A stretch of DNA of 64,000 nucleotides from Gymnogyps californianus (GCF_018139145.2 NC_059473.1:69360707-69424706); one strand, 5' to 3'; shown: positions 1 through 9,495, counted from the first letter of the stretch. The notes: a model not told the origin generated them from the sequence alone. Program-made: numbers and translations.

Positions 1-2561
1 GTTCGTAGCTAGTACTGAATTTGTAGTCATCGCACCTCAGTGCGTTAGAGGAGTACTATTAAAGTGAGCAGCTAAAAAGGAGGCAGAAGCAGCTGCATTT
101 TTTCAAAAACTTACGAAGATACAGATCAGCACCTGCTGGGTTATTCAGAAATGCCTGAGCAGGCTAAGTATCTAATTTTCAAAGGGAGTTTATTAGAACC
201 AGTTTATGCTTATTTGTCTGCCTGCTAAATGCCAGCCTTCACCCTGGGGCTTCTAAACACCTTTGACAGTCTGCTGGAGAAGAGCTGCATGTCTAGGCTC
301 CAGCGGAGGCATTAAACTAGTTGAGAGCAGGATTTCATTTTTCAGTGTCACTCCGAGGTCGATCAGAACTTGCCTAGTAGAATCAGAGATTAAACCAGGG
401 ATTTAATCAGGAAGCTATCATTCCTTAGGTAAAAGCTGAAGCTAATTTTATAGTTGCATTTACTGTGCTCATGACTCTGCTTCAAAAGCTGCCTTTGCCA
501 GGGAGTCTGACCTCTCTGTCACACACAGTTCGGTCAATACTGTCGCTGCAGCTTCCTTCACCCCGACAGCGCAATAGGCAGCACAACAGTGGCAAACTCC
601 TGGCCAGCCGACAACCAGTGGAGCCTTTTGTTCCCTGGCTGAAGCTTCTCTTATGTACCAAATTCATCCTAATTTACCGCATTACTTATTCTCCCATTGT
701 TTTCATGGGATGCTTATGTGTGTGACATACAGATACATAAAACAGACCCGGTGCCACGTGCCTTCTCAGGTCTGGAGCTGTCCCAGCTTGCAAACAACTG
801 CTAGAAGTAGGTAATATCTGTAACACTATATGCAACTACTGCTTGGGTCAACAGCACTACCTTAACTCTTAGCTTGGTAGCATCAGCATTACTTAGCACT
901 GTTCAGTATTATTCAGCCTAAAATAGACTCCAGCCACACTGATAGACTTCTAACCCATTGTTATATACACTCCTTATAAGAAAGTTAAATCCAGGATTCC
1001 CACAGAAAGACCCATCTTGTTGATATAAAGAACAAAAGAGAGAGTGAGAAACAGAGTACCAATGGACGAGGTGATGTATGGTTGGAAGAAGAAAGTGTCA
1101 GAGGTTAGCATTTCATGTTTCTGCAAGCCTGGCCCTGGTTGTCTGATGATGGCTAACCAGAAGAGAAAGATATTGGGCACAATGAGTGCCAGCAGTGGGC
1201 AACTGGGTTTAAATGCCCTGGTCAGGATCACATAAAGTCTGTGATGGAGGGTGGTACAGAATCCATTTCCCAGCTTTGAAGCTGACAGAATTAGGGCAAT
1301 GTTCAGTTCCCTTTCCCATGAGACCACCCTGTCCCTTCCTGCAACTGCCAATCTATCTCATTCACTACACACTGTTTCAGTTCTGAAGCAGAAGATTTGT
1401 AAGGATACCACTACTCTTCACCGCACTGTCCCTCAGAGGTCTGTCCCTTATACTGAACTCTGAGGAAAGAAAAAAGAGTGGAGGAACAAATATGGAAAAC
1501 AGAGATGAAATAATGTCTTTTCTCTTTTCTTACATCCCACAAAACCCTGGCAGAAAGACTGCAGAGAAACAGCAGACAAAATATAATACAGTTACCGTAG
1601 CCCAAAATGGAAAAAGATTTTTCATTCTGAGAACATGGCATACCAAATCTGGTAAGTAAGGAAAAGCCACAAGGAGATAAGACATAACCGCTGCAGGTGG
1701 AATATTCAAATTATTTGGCTAAAAACTCAACCGTCTTTGCTGTACTTGTGGGTTTGTGATGGTCTTCTTATAATTTGACCAAGTTTGGAGGAATTTTTCA
1801 CAGGAATTATCAAAGATAACATGTTGAGACCAGTCCTCACCTGAGACCTCGGCATCACTGTAGTGTCTCAATAAAGAGTTGTAAAGACATTTCTAATACC
1901 AATAAACACATTGTCACCTGAGTTCATTTTTTTTGCTGCATAAAAAAAGTTTTCTCTTTTGTGTGGAAAATTTAAACAGAAAGTTTCTTAATGCTTTAAT
2001 CAGCTGAAATAAGCTCTCTCTGTTAGGAAGATTTGCGTACATCTAGCTACACCAATACCACTAGCTCTGCTTATCTGGCTTCACAAACTAACGAACTGTA
2101 TCAACAGAGCTACACCCACGTACTCACCTACTGCCAAACAGCGTGCATTTTGTACCTATAGATCGAGCAGACTGGCATGTCTCACTGCACATTTTCTGCA
2201 GAATAGCATATTTTGTAGATATATCTATTCTAGTCTAAAACAAGATTGTCTCTTAGACATCATCTTATATATTTTGCAATTCAAATAATCTTGCCTTTCT
2301 GAATTACCCTTGTGCAAAATATTATGTCTGTAGAGGACAGTTGTTAAAAAAGAAGTCACCTTTGGAAAATAGTCACTCTGATGGGAAAAAAGGGAAACAG
2401 AAGCATTTCTCTTCACCATTAGTGGTAGAAGCACTATTGCAGATTAAGAGTTTCAGCATTTTTCCATAAGGAATTTGTGTTCTGACTGTGTCACAGTTTA
2501 AAATAGAGGGGCCAGCTGCACTCCTATATATGGCTTTTCCTTGCAATATACAGTTTATAAC
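1..2561. other. Left flank, no recognisable gene
   Basis: AT-rich single-copy-looking sequence. The longest frame is 125 hydrophobic codons on the minus strand (974-1351), with no motif I recognise. No LTR, LINE tail or tRNA was seen. Nothing firm to annotate. Confidence 0.6.
2557..2561. repeat. Possible target-site duplication, left copy
   Basis: ATAAC abuts the left LTR end and ACAAC (9496-9500) abuts the right end. They match at four of five bases. A 5-bp duplication would fit an ERV-L-type integrase, but the match is short and imperfect, so this is only suggestive. Confidence 0.35.
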
Positions 2562-2708
2562 TGTCGTGGTTTAACCCCAGCCAGCAACTAAGCACCACAC
2601 AGCCACTTGCTCAGTCCCCCCTGCCCCCAGCAGGATGGGGGGAAGAGAATTGGAAGGGTAAAAGTGAGAAAACTCATGGGTTGAGATAAGGACAGTTTAA
2701 TAATTGAC

Positions 2709-2747
<39 letters not shown>

Positions 2748-3170
2748 TTGTAATGAAAAGGAAAATAACAAGAGAGAGAAATAAAATGCAAGAAAGACAA
2801 GTGATGCAAATGAAAACAGTTGCTCACCACCAACCGACTGATGCCCAGCCAGTCCCTGAGCAGCAGCTCCCCGGCCAACCTTCCCCCTAGTTTATTGCTG
2901 AGCATGACGACATATGGTATGGAATATCCCTCTGGTCAGTTGGGGCCAGGTGTTCTGGCTGTGTCTCCTCCCAGTTTTTTGTGCATCCCCAGCCTACTTG
3001 CTGGTAGGGCAGTATGAGGAGCAGGGAAGGCCTTGATGCTGTGTAAGCACTGCTCAGCAATAGCTAAAGCATCCCTGTATTATCAACACTGTTTCCAGCA
3101 CAAATCCAAAACATAGCCCCATATAGCTTCTATGAAGAAAATTAACTCTACTCCAATCAAAACCAGCACA
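2562..3170 (-). repeat. 3' LTR of the provirus
   Basis: The plus strand starts TGTCGTGG and ends ACCAGCACA, so in element direction the LTR is TGTGCTGG...CCACGACA. It matches 8903-9495 along its whole length. By eye I count about 17 substitutions outside the AAT microsatellite, roughly 3 percent, most of them in the 90 bp at the U5 end. From about 2890 to 3170 only two differences are seen. An (AAT)n run of about 12 units at 2709-2744 is expanded relative to the other LTR. It begins directly after a polypurine tract, which identifies it as the 3' LTR. Confidence 0.95.
2891..2896 (-). promoter_or_regulatory. Polyadenylation signal AATAAA in the 3' LTR
   Basis: TTTATT on the plus strand gives AATAAA in element direction, about 275 bp into the LTR. 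The hexamer and its surroundings are identical in the other LTR, which supports its being the R-region poly(A) signal. Confidence 0.6.
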
Positions 3171-3183
3171 TTCTCCACCCCTT
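3171..3183 (-). other. Polypurine tract, plus-strand primer site
   Basis: In element direction this reads AAGGGGTGGAGAA immediately before TGTGCTGG of the 3' LTR: twelve purines and one T. The position is exactly where the RNase H-resistant plus-strand primer must lie, and it fixes the LTR boundary. Confidence 0.8.
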
Positions 3184-3311
3184 ATTCCAAACCATTTATG
3201 TCATGCTCAGGTCCCACACTATCCATACATCCTCATTAACCACCCCCCCCCCCCTTCCCATCCTTTGATACAACACACAGATATTATTCCCTTAGTCTGT
3301 GGACCACCCCT

Positions 3312-3365
3312 GTGAAATGTCTGTGAAATGTCTGTAAAAAGTCCATAAATGTCCATAAAATGTCC
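3312..3365 (-). repeat. Five-unit degenerate 10-11-bp tandem repeat
   Basis: On the plus strand the units are GTGAAATGTCT twice, GTAAAAAGTCC, ATAAATGTCC and ATAAAATGTCC, head to tail. In element direction this is GGACATTTTAT-like repeats ending 129 bp upstream of the polypurine tract. No function is known to me. Confidence 0.8.
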
Positions 3366-3533
3366 ATTGAGTTCATTTAGTCCATGACTATGGGCTCCAT
3401 CTGTTACGGTGGTCACTCAGGACAGGAGAGGTGGTGTGTCACATGGAGTTATTGGGCACCAATGCCAGCTCAGGTTGGGTCACTGCTGCACTTACACTGT
3501 TTCTTATAAGACTTGTCCTCCATTAGTTCAGGT

Positions 3534-3578
3534 GGTTCCTGCTATAGTAATTCCTATAACAAGCAGCTCAAATCATGG
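3534..3578. repeat. 45-bp direct repeat, noncoding copy
   Basis: Starts GGTTCCTGCTATAGTAATTC and matches 3697-3741 at 41 of 45 positions, offset 163 bp. The other copy encodes the last residues of pol. This copy lies beyond the pol stop and looks like a local duplication of the pol tail. Confidence 0.85.
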
Positions 3579-3684
3579 GTTACAATTTAAAGGTATATCC
3601 ATTACAATCTCCACCCTTGGTCCCTTTGGGCCAGGTTATAGGGTTTAACATTGCAATGAACTCCTCCCCTTGCTTCTAGCCTGG

Positions 3685-6433
3685 CTAGCAACAAGGGGTT
3701 CCTGCTATAGTAATTCCCATAACATGCAACTCAAATCGTGGATTATTTTCATCCAGGATTAAATCACCTTGAGGTACACATTGGACTCCCCCATCCTTCT
3801 GCATTACCCACCAAGTGCACCCAGGTGCTTGAGTAAAAACAATCCCACTAATAGGTTTACCCTTTCCTGAGGAAGGAATAGCCCAGATGGTTTTTCCCAA
3901 CAAGTTCCTTCTATGTACTGTGGGGATCTTATCTCCTTCCATGGTGTGCAGGGGCTTTGATTGGGCAAGGCCAGGCTGACTGGCAGATCCCCTAGTGTTA
4001 ACTAGCCAAGTGGCTTCTGCTAAATGTGTATCCCAATGCTTGAATGTCCCAGGACCCATTGCTCTCAGTGTAGTTTTTAACAGTCCATTGTATCGTTCGA
4101 TTTTCCTGGAGACTGGTACATGATAGGGGATGTGATACACCCAGTCAATGCCATGCTCCTTGGCCCAGGTGTTTATGAGGTTGTTTTGGAAATGAGTCCC
4201 GTTGTCTGATTCAATTCTTTCAGGGGTGCTGTGTTGTCATAAAACTTGCTTTTCAAGGCCCAAGGTAGTATTCTGGGCAGTGGCATGGGTCACAGGATAT
4301 GTTTCCAACTGTCCAGTAGTCGCTTCCACCTTTGTAAGCACATGGTGCTTGCCATGGCGGGTTCGTGGTAGTGTGATATAATCAATCTGCCAGGCTTCCC
4401 CATATTGATATTTCAGCCATCGTCCTCTATACCAAAAAGGCTTTAGCTGCTTAGTTTGTTTGATTGTGATGCACGTTTGATATTCATGGATAACCTGTGC
4501 AATGGCATCAAGAGTCAAGTCCACCCCTTGATCACAAGCCCTTTTGTGTGTTGCATCCATTCCTAAATGTCCTGATGTGTCATGGACACATCAAGCTATA
4601 AATAGCTCACCCTTATGTTCCCAATCCAGATCCACCTGAGCCACTTCAATTCTAGCAGCCTGGTCCGCCTGCTCGTTGTTTCGATGTTCTTCAGTGGCAC
4701 GACTCTTGGGTATGTGAACATCTATGTGATGTACTTTTACAACCAGGTTCTCTACCCAAGCAGCAATATCTTGCCATAATAGAGCAGCCCAGATGGGTTT
4801 ACCTCTGTGCTGCCAGTTACTCTGCTTCCATTGCTGTAGCCACCCCCATAGAGCATTTGCCACCATCCATGGGTCAGTATAGAGATAAAGTGCTAGCCAT
4901 TTTTCTTGTTCAGCAATATCTAAAGCCAGCTGGATGGCTTTCACCTCTGCAAACTGACTCAATTCACCTTGTCTTTCACCAGTTTCTGTGACTTGTCGTG
5001 TAGGACTCCACACAGCAGCTTTCCACCTTTGAAGTTTTCCCACAATACGACAGGATCCATCTGTAGACAGGGCATATTTCTTTTCATTTTCTGGTAATTT
5101 ATTATACAGAGAGTGCTCTTCAGCACGTGTGACCTCCTCTCATGACACTCTGAAGTTTCGGCCCTCTGGCCAGTCCATGGTCACTTCCAGGATTTGCGGG
5201 TGGCCAGGGTTTCCCATTCGAGCCTGCTGTGTTATCAGTGTGACCCGCTTACTCCATGTAGCATCAGTTGCATGATGCATAGAGGGGACCCTCCCTTTGA
5301 ACATCCAGCCCAGCAGAGGCAATCGAGCTGCCAAAAGGAGCTGTGCTTCAGTACCAACTACTTCTGAAGTGGCTCGAATTCCTTCATATGCTTCTAATAT
5401 TTCTTTTTCAGTTGGAGTGTAATGGGCTTCAGATCCCATATATCCCTGGCTCCAAAACCCTAGAGATTGACCTTGAATCTCTCCAGGTGCTTTCTGCCAG
5501 AGGCTCCAGGTGGGGCCGTTATCCCTGGCTGAGGTGTAAAGCATGTTTTTCACATCTTGTCCTGTCCAGACTGGCCCAAGTGCTACTGCACAAACTATCT
5601 CCCTTTTAATTTGTTCAAAGGCTTGCAGCTGCTCAGGGCCCTGTTCAAAGCCATTCTTCTTCTTCTGGGTCACTTGGTAGAGAAGGCTTACAATCAGACT
5701 ATAACCTGGAATATGCATTCTCCAAAAACCCACAACACCTAAGAAAGCTTGGCTTTCTTTTTTGTTAGTTGGTGGAAACATAGCTCTTATTTTATTGATC
5801 ATGTCCATTGGGATATGACGACGTCCATCTTGCCAGTTTGTTCCTAAAAACTGGATTTCCTGTGCAGGTCCTTTGACCTTACTTTGTTTTATAGCAAAAC
5901 CAGCTTTCAAAAGAATCTGGATTATTCTTCTCCCCTTAAACACTTCCTCCACTGTGTTGCCCCACACAATGATGTCATCAATATACTGCAGGTGTTTGGG
6001 AGCTTCACCTTGTTCCAGTGCAGTCTGTATCAATCCATGACAAATGGTAGAACTGTGTTTCCACCCCTGGGGCAGTCAGTTCCAAGTGTACTGGATACCC
6101 CTCCATGTGAAAGCAAACTGTGGCCTGCACTCTGCTGCCAGAGGTATTGAGAAAAACGTGTTGGTGATACCAATCGTTGCATACCATTTGGCGGCCTTTG
6201 ACTCCAGTTCATATTGGAGTTCTAGCATGTCTGGTACGGCAGCACTCAGTGGCGGTGTGACTTCGTTCAGGCCTCGATAGTCCACTGTTAGCCTCTGCTC
6301 TCTGTTAGATTTTTGCACTGGCCATATGGGACTATTAAAGGGTGAATGAGTCTTAACTGATTACTCCTTGACTCTCCAGTCAATGGATCAACTTATGGAT
6401 GGGAATCAGGGAGTCTCGATTGGTGCGATACTG
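3685..6433 (-). pseudogene. pol: pol remnant: reverse transcriptase, RNase H, integrase
   Basis: Reverse transcriptase: LTVDYRGLNEV near 6260-6290, motif A region TIGITNTFFSIPL with the catalytic aspartate replaced by glycine (codon 6169-6171), LPQGWKHSS after a TGA, and YIDD intact at 5974-5985. RNase H: TDGSC (Asp at 5059-5061), QFAEVKA, LYTDPW and NEQADQA supply the four acidic residues. Integrase: HDTSGH with the last zinc ligand in QTC, but the first cysteine is tyrosine. The core has WQIDYITLP, ESDNGT and KIERYN, with exactly 35 residues between the second D and the E. Stops are TGA at 6380, 6076, 5140, 4591 and 4237 (first plus-strand base of each). A one-base insertion near 6354-6356 shifts the frame. 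The frame ends at TAG 3685-3687. No dUTPase domain is visible after integrase. Identification is firm; the gene cannot make an active enzyme. Confidence 0.95.
3697..3741. repeat. 45-bp direct repeat, copy inside the pol 3' end
   Basis: Partner of 3534-3578, four mismatches. Read on the minus strand it encodes the C-terminal residues HVMGITIAG of pol, four codons before the TAG at 3685-3687. Confidence 0.85.
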
Positions 6434-6918
6434 TCACCGGTGCACTGTCATGGTAGCAATTGGCACCTGCTGTTCTTTAACCTGCAGCAACCCCACCACA
6501 GACTGATCCTCTGAGAGACCAGGCAAGCTAGACAGCTGTTTAGTCTTCTCTGTACTCAAGGCAGCTATACCAAAAGCCCACCGGTACCCTTTTGGGTCTT
6601 TGAAGTACCCTCTCCTGAGGTAGTCTATGCCAAGCATACATGGAGCCTCCAAACCAGCCACAATAAGATGCTTTTGCCACTCATTCCAGTTAGGCTTACC
6701 TCAGCCTCCAAAACTGACAGTTGTTGGGATCCTCCTGTCACTCCAGAAATACAGATGGATTCTGCCCCTCTGTAATCTGATGGCATTAGAGTACACTGTG
6801 CACCGGTGTCCACTAGAGCTTTATACTCCCACAGGACTGATGTGCCAGGCCATCAAATCCACACAGTCCAGTAAACCCAATTGTCCCTTTCTTCTGCCTG
6901 GCTGAAGGCAGGGTCCCT
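6434..6918 (-). pseudogene. pro: Retropepsin-type protease remnant (pro)
   Basis: The active-site stretch VDTGAQCTLMPS (Asp codon 6808-6810) is an intact retropepsin DTG motif. Downstream CMLGIDYLRRG matches the conserved retropepsin C-terminal segment. The two halves are in different frames: a one-base deletion near 6686-6688 shifts from the gag frame to the frame ending at TGA 6434-6436. A further TGA sits at 6853-6855, just upstream of the DTG. Pro is in frame with gag and, allowing for the two indels, with pol. This argues for a single gag-pro-pol frame, unlike betaretroviruses, which need ribosomal frameshifts at these junctions. Confidence 0.9.
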
Positions 6919-8577
6919 CTATTCCTGGTCGGAGTCTTCATTACTTGACTTCTGTAACTGCGAAATGGAAGTCCCTTCATCAGGGTCAAAAGTACGATCA
7001 GCCCTTCTACTCTGCCCAACAGACATTGGAGCAGTAATTTTCCTGGATGGATGCTTTTTTTCTGTTGTTTTTCTGTGCAGTTCCTGTACCCAAGCTTCTA
7101 GTCTCCAGGTAGGTTCAACATCCCACTTCCTCATGTCCTCGCTCCGGTCACACAGGAGGAACCACAAGTTTGCACATGGTGTGCGTCACCGGTACCCTTT
7201 CTCTTGAACAGAAAAAGGCTGACTGTTAATAGGTGAGGCCTTGGTTGGAGTGCATGAGGAAGACCTACCCTTCTCAGCTTGCTCGGACATTTTTTGGGTC
7301 AGTCTGTCCACAGCTGAGACACAGGCCCTCATGGAGGAAGCGAGATTATCTTCTTATTCTCGGAATTGTCTGGCCAGTTCATCTACAGTTGGTGCCTCCA
7401 TGTCTGTCCAGCTCATTATTGCCAGCGTGTGAGTGTATGACGTTGGTGCATTTTGTACAAACTTTGGCCACGTGGACTTTGTGCACCGGACTTCATCTGG
7501 GTCTTTGGATGCCTGGTTATTATCCAGGTTGTTATGGATCACCTCCAGCATGGCTAATTCCCTCAGATACTGGATACCTCCCTCAGTGTTGGTCCATTTG
7601 CTTCGGGAATTTGCAAGTTCTTCCTTGAAGGGATACCTGTCCTTCACACTTGACGGGAGTTGCTGCCAAAGACTGAGGACTCCTGTCTTTTTTCCAGTCC
7701 CTTTGTCAATGGCCTTATCCTTAGCGAGGCATCGTAGCTGCCGGGCTTCCTTACCCTCTAATTCCTGACTGCTGGCTCCAATATCCCAGCATGAGAGTAA
7801 CCAGCTGAGAATTAGCTCACTTGGTTGATGACTAAAATCTTTTTGCATATCTCGCAGCTCACTTAGGGATAGGGATCAGGTGGTTTCTGTCTCATTTATA
7901 ATTTCAGTCTCTTCCTCCTCCTATTCTTGTGACTGCTCTGCTGCAGAATAGGCTGCCTCTTCTGATTCTTTCTTCTGCTCCCTCTTAGGAGAAGCTTCTT
8001 CATCCCTTACTAAACGAGCTGACTTCCATTGTTTCTTTTTAGTAATAGGGGCGACTGATATAGTGTCTGGTTTAGCCATAGTGTCTGTTGGTTTGTTTTC
8101 CCTCTCTTCTCCCTGAGGGTGCTGCACAGTATTGAGCAATGTTTGGTAGATGCTGGCCAGGGCCCAGCACAGTGCGGTAACTTGTGCCTCTTTGGAATAG
8201 ACACGGCATTTTTTTTTCAAACATTCTATCACTTCATCAGGATCCTGTAGTGGTTCAGGAGTGAAGTTCCAGACCATTGGAGGTGAGAAGTTCTCTAGCT
8301 ACCTGCCCATATTCTCCCACATGCCGTGCCATGCATGACCACGTTCTCGCGGAGCCTGGGTGATATTCTTAAATTGCTTGTTAACCTTAGACAAAACTGA
8401 AGCAATATTCCTAAGAAATACCAATAGAAGTATTTTAACTACCCAAGGATGTTCAAGATACTGAGAAGTTATTGTAACGAGGGACAAAACATCACAGAAG
8501 GTAGAAAAGGTGCCATTCTGTATTTCCTCCACAAAAAACCTCTCAGAGGAAGAAGTATAATTGTTAATTTTCTCCAT
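6919..8577 (-). pseudogene. gag: gag remnant, no zinc knuckle
   Basis: Identified by position between the primer-binding site and protease, by a frame shared with protease, and by capsid-like helical sequence at 7354-7848 (164 codons, with WLLSCWDIG and LWQQLPSSVKDRYPF). The first ATG in the frame is at 8575-8577, but the frame is open upstream to a TGA, so the true start is uncertain. Stops are TAG 8299-8301, TAG 7921-7923, TGA 7876-7878, TAA 7354-7356, TGA 7186-7188 and TAG 6919-6921. The segment 7921-8100 is highly charged (Lys/Glu-rich). No CX2CX4HX4C zinc knuckle appears between capsid and protease. A missing knuckle is a feature of spumaviruses and some ERV-L-like elements. Confidence 0.75.
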
Positions 8578-8769
8578 GAGATGGTACCCGAAGTACAGTA
8601 ATGACTTCAGTAGAGAGCCCAAATACCAGATGAAGCTCAAGGTCAGTCTTTTAATAACAAATCTCCCAGGCAAAACATCACTAATCACTACAGAGCACAG
8701 CAAACTGCAAAAGCCAACACAATCTTTAACACGTACAGCAAAAAAAAGAGCATGGTGCAGGTCAGACAA
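8299..8769 (-). pseudogene. Hydrophobic open stretch in frame with and upstream of gag
   Basis: Open for 156 codons from a TTG at 8767-8769 to TAG 8299-8301, after which the frame continues straight into the gag segment. No ATG occurs until 8575-8577. Hydrophobic segments lie near residues 17-30 (CVGFCSLLCSVV), 40-62 (FIWYLGSLLKSLLYFGY) and 107-125 (VVKILLLVFL). I do not recognise the domain. It could be an N-terminal membrane-seeking part of Gag, a separate small reading frame, or leader that is open by chance. Upstream, the frame is open to a TGA near 8849. Confidence 0.4.
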
Positions 8770-8876
8770 ACTAATATTGAGAACAGATGAATCAATATTG
8801 TGACCTGCAACTGTTAACAGATATAAATCCCTTCTAATATGCTCCGGTCAATCTGTTATTATCTCAAACCCTTCGA
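8770..8876 (-). other. Leader between primer-binding site and the first open frame
   Basis: Short untranslated leader of the provirus. No clear stem-loop packaging signal or splice donor was identified by eye. Confidence 0.5.
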
Positions 8877-8894
8877 GCCTCATGTTGGGTGCCA
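8877..8894 (-). other. Primer-binding site, lysine-tRNA-like
   Basis: In element direction it reads TGGCACCCAACATGAGGC, starting 8 nt after the 5' LTR. The TGG start pairs with the CCA end of a tRNA. It resembles the lysine-1,2 primer-binding site used by several class II elements; the three apparent differences are each A where that site has G, two of them at CpG positions. The tRNA assignment is from memory of that site and needs a tRNA comparison. Confidence 0.65.
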
Positions 8895-8902
8895 AAAAGG
8901 AC

Positions 8903-9495
8903 TGTCATGGTTTAACCCCAGCTGGCAACTAAGCACCACGGAGCTGCTCGCTCACTCCTCCCCCAGCAGGATGGGGGGAAGAGAATTGGAAGGGTAAAAG
9001 TGAGAAAACTCATGGGTTGAGATAAGGACAGTTTAATAATTGACATAAAATAAAATAATAATAATTAAAAATTGTAATGAAAAGGAAAATAACAAAGAGA
9101 GAGAAATAAAACCAAAGAAAGACAAGTGATGCAAATGAAAACAGTTGCTCACCACCAACCGACCGATACCCAGCCAGTCCCTGAGCAGCGGCTCCCCGGC
9201 CAACCTTCCCCCTAGTTTATTGCTGAGCATGACGACATATGGTATGGAATATCCCTCTGGTCAGTTGGGGCCAGGTGTCCTGGCTGTGTCTCCTCCCAGT
9301 TTTTTGTGCATCCCCAGCCTACTTGCTGGTAGGGCAGTATGAGGAGCAGGGAAGGCCTTGATGCTGTGTAAGCACTGCTCAGCAATAGCTAAAGCATCCC
9401 TGTATTATCAACACTGTTTCCAGCACAAATCCAAAACATAGCCCCATATAGCTTCTATGAAGAAAATTAACTCTACTCCAGTCAAAACCAGCACA
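8903..9495 (-). repeat. 5' LTR of the provirus
   Basis: 593-bp partner of the LTR at 2562-3170, with the same TG...CA termini. In element direction it is followed by 8 nt and then the primer-binding site, so it is the 5' LTR and would have held the promoter. The microsatellite that is a pure AAT run in the other LTR is short and interrupted here (about 9045-9071). No convincing TATA box was found by eye. Confidence 0.95.
9216..9221 (-). promoter_or_regulatory. Polyadenylation signal AATAAA in the 5' LTR
   Basis: Counterpart of the hexamer at 2891-2896, same context and same distance from the LTR edge. In a provirus the 5' copy is normally bypassed during transcription. Confidence 0.55.

Larger units (their letters stand above)
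3184..3684 (-). other. 3' noncoding tract between pol stop and polypurine tract
   Basis: About 500 bp with no frame that looks like an envelope protein: no signal peptide, no furin site, no fusion peptide. It holds a 12-C run (3243-3254), a decayed 10-11-bp tandem repeat (3312-3365) and one copy of a 45-bp direct repeat whose other copy overlaps the end of pol. The element is therefore env-less, either ancestrally or by old loss. Confidence 0.75.
2562..9495 (-). mobile_element. Complete two-LTR endogenous retrovirus, ERV-L-like, env-less, inactivated
   Basis: Two closely similar LTRs of 609 and 593 bp, each TG...CA, flank a 5.7-kb interior on the minus strand. In order it holds a primer-binding site, a leader, gag, protease (DTG), reverse transcriptase (YIDD), RNase H (TDG), integrase (D,D-35-E), a noncoding tail and a polypurine tract. 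Gag-pro-pol occupies essentially one frame from about 8769 to 3685, 1695 triplets, broken by 13 stops and two compensating one-base indels. No env frame exists between pol and the 3' LTR. RT wording (AFTWRG, HSSTICHG) and lack of env fit class III (ERV-L-like) elements, whereas the primer-binding site is lysine-like. The flanking 5-mers ATAAC (2557-2561) and ACAAC (9496-9500) could be an imperfect target-site duplication. The structure is certain; the class is inferred. Confidence 0.95.

Noticed and set aside
974..1351. 125-codon hydrophobic minus-strand frame, considered as a receptor fragment
   Set aside because: None of the olfactory or other receptor signature motifs is present; best explained as chance.
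2820..3017. 65-codon plus-strand frame, nearly identical to one at 9145-9342
   Set aside because: Both are the same antisense stretch of the two LTRs; the similarity follows from LTR duplication, not from coding.
3219..3416. 65-codon minus-strand frame between pol and the 3' LTR as a possible env remnant
   Set aside because: It has no signal peptide, glycosylation pattern, cleavage site or fusion peptide, and much of it is the translated 10-11-bp tandem repeat.
5343..5609. Plus-strand open frames inside the provirus (also around 6627-6905, 7233-7768)
   Set aside because: They are antisense shadows of pol and gag with no independent motif.
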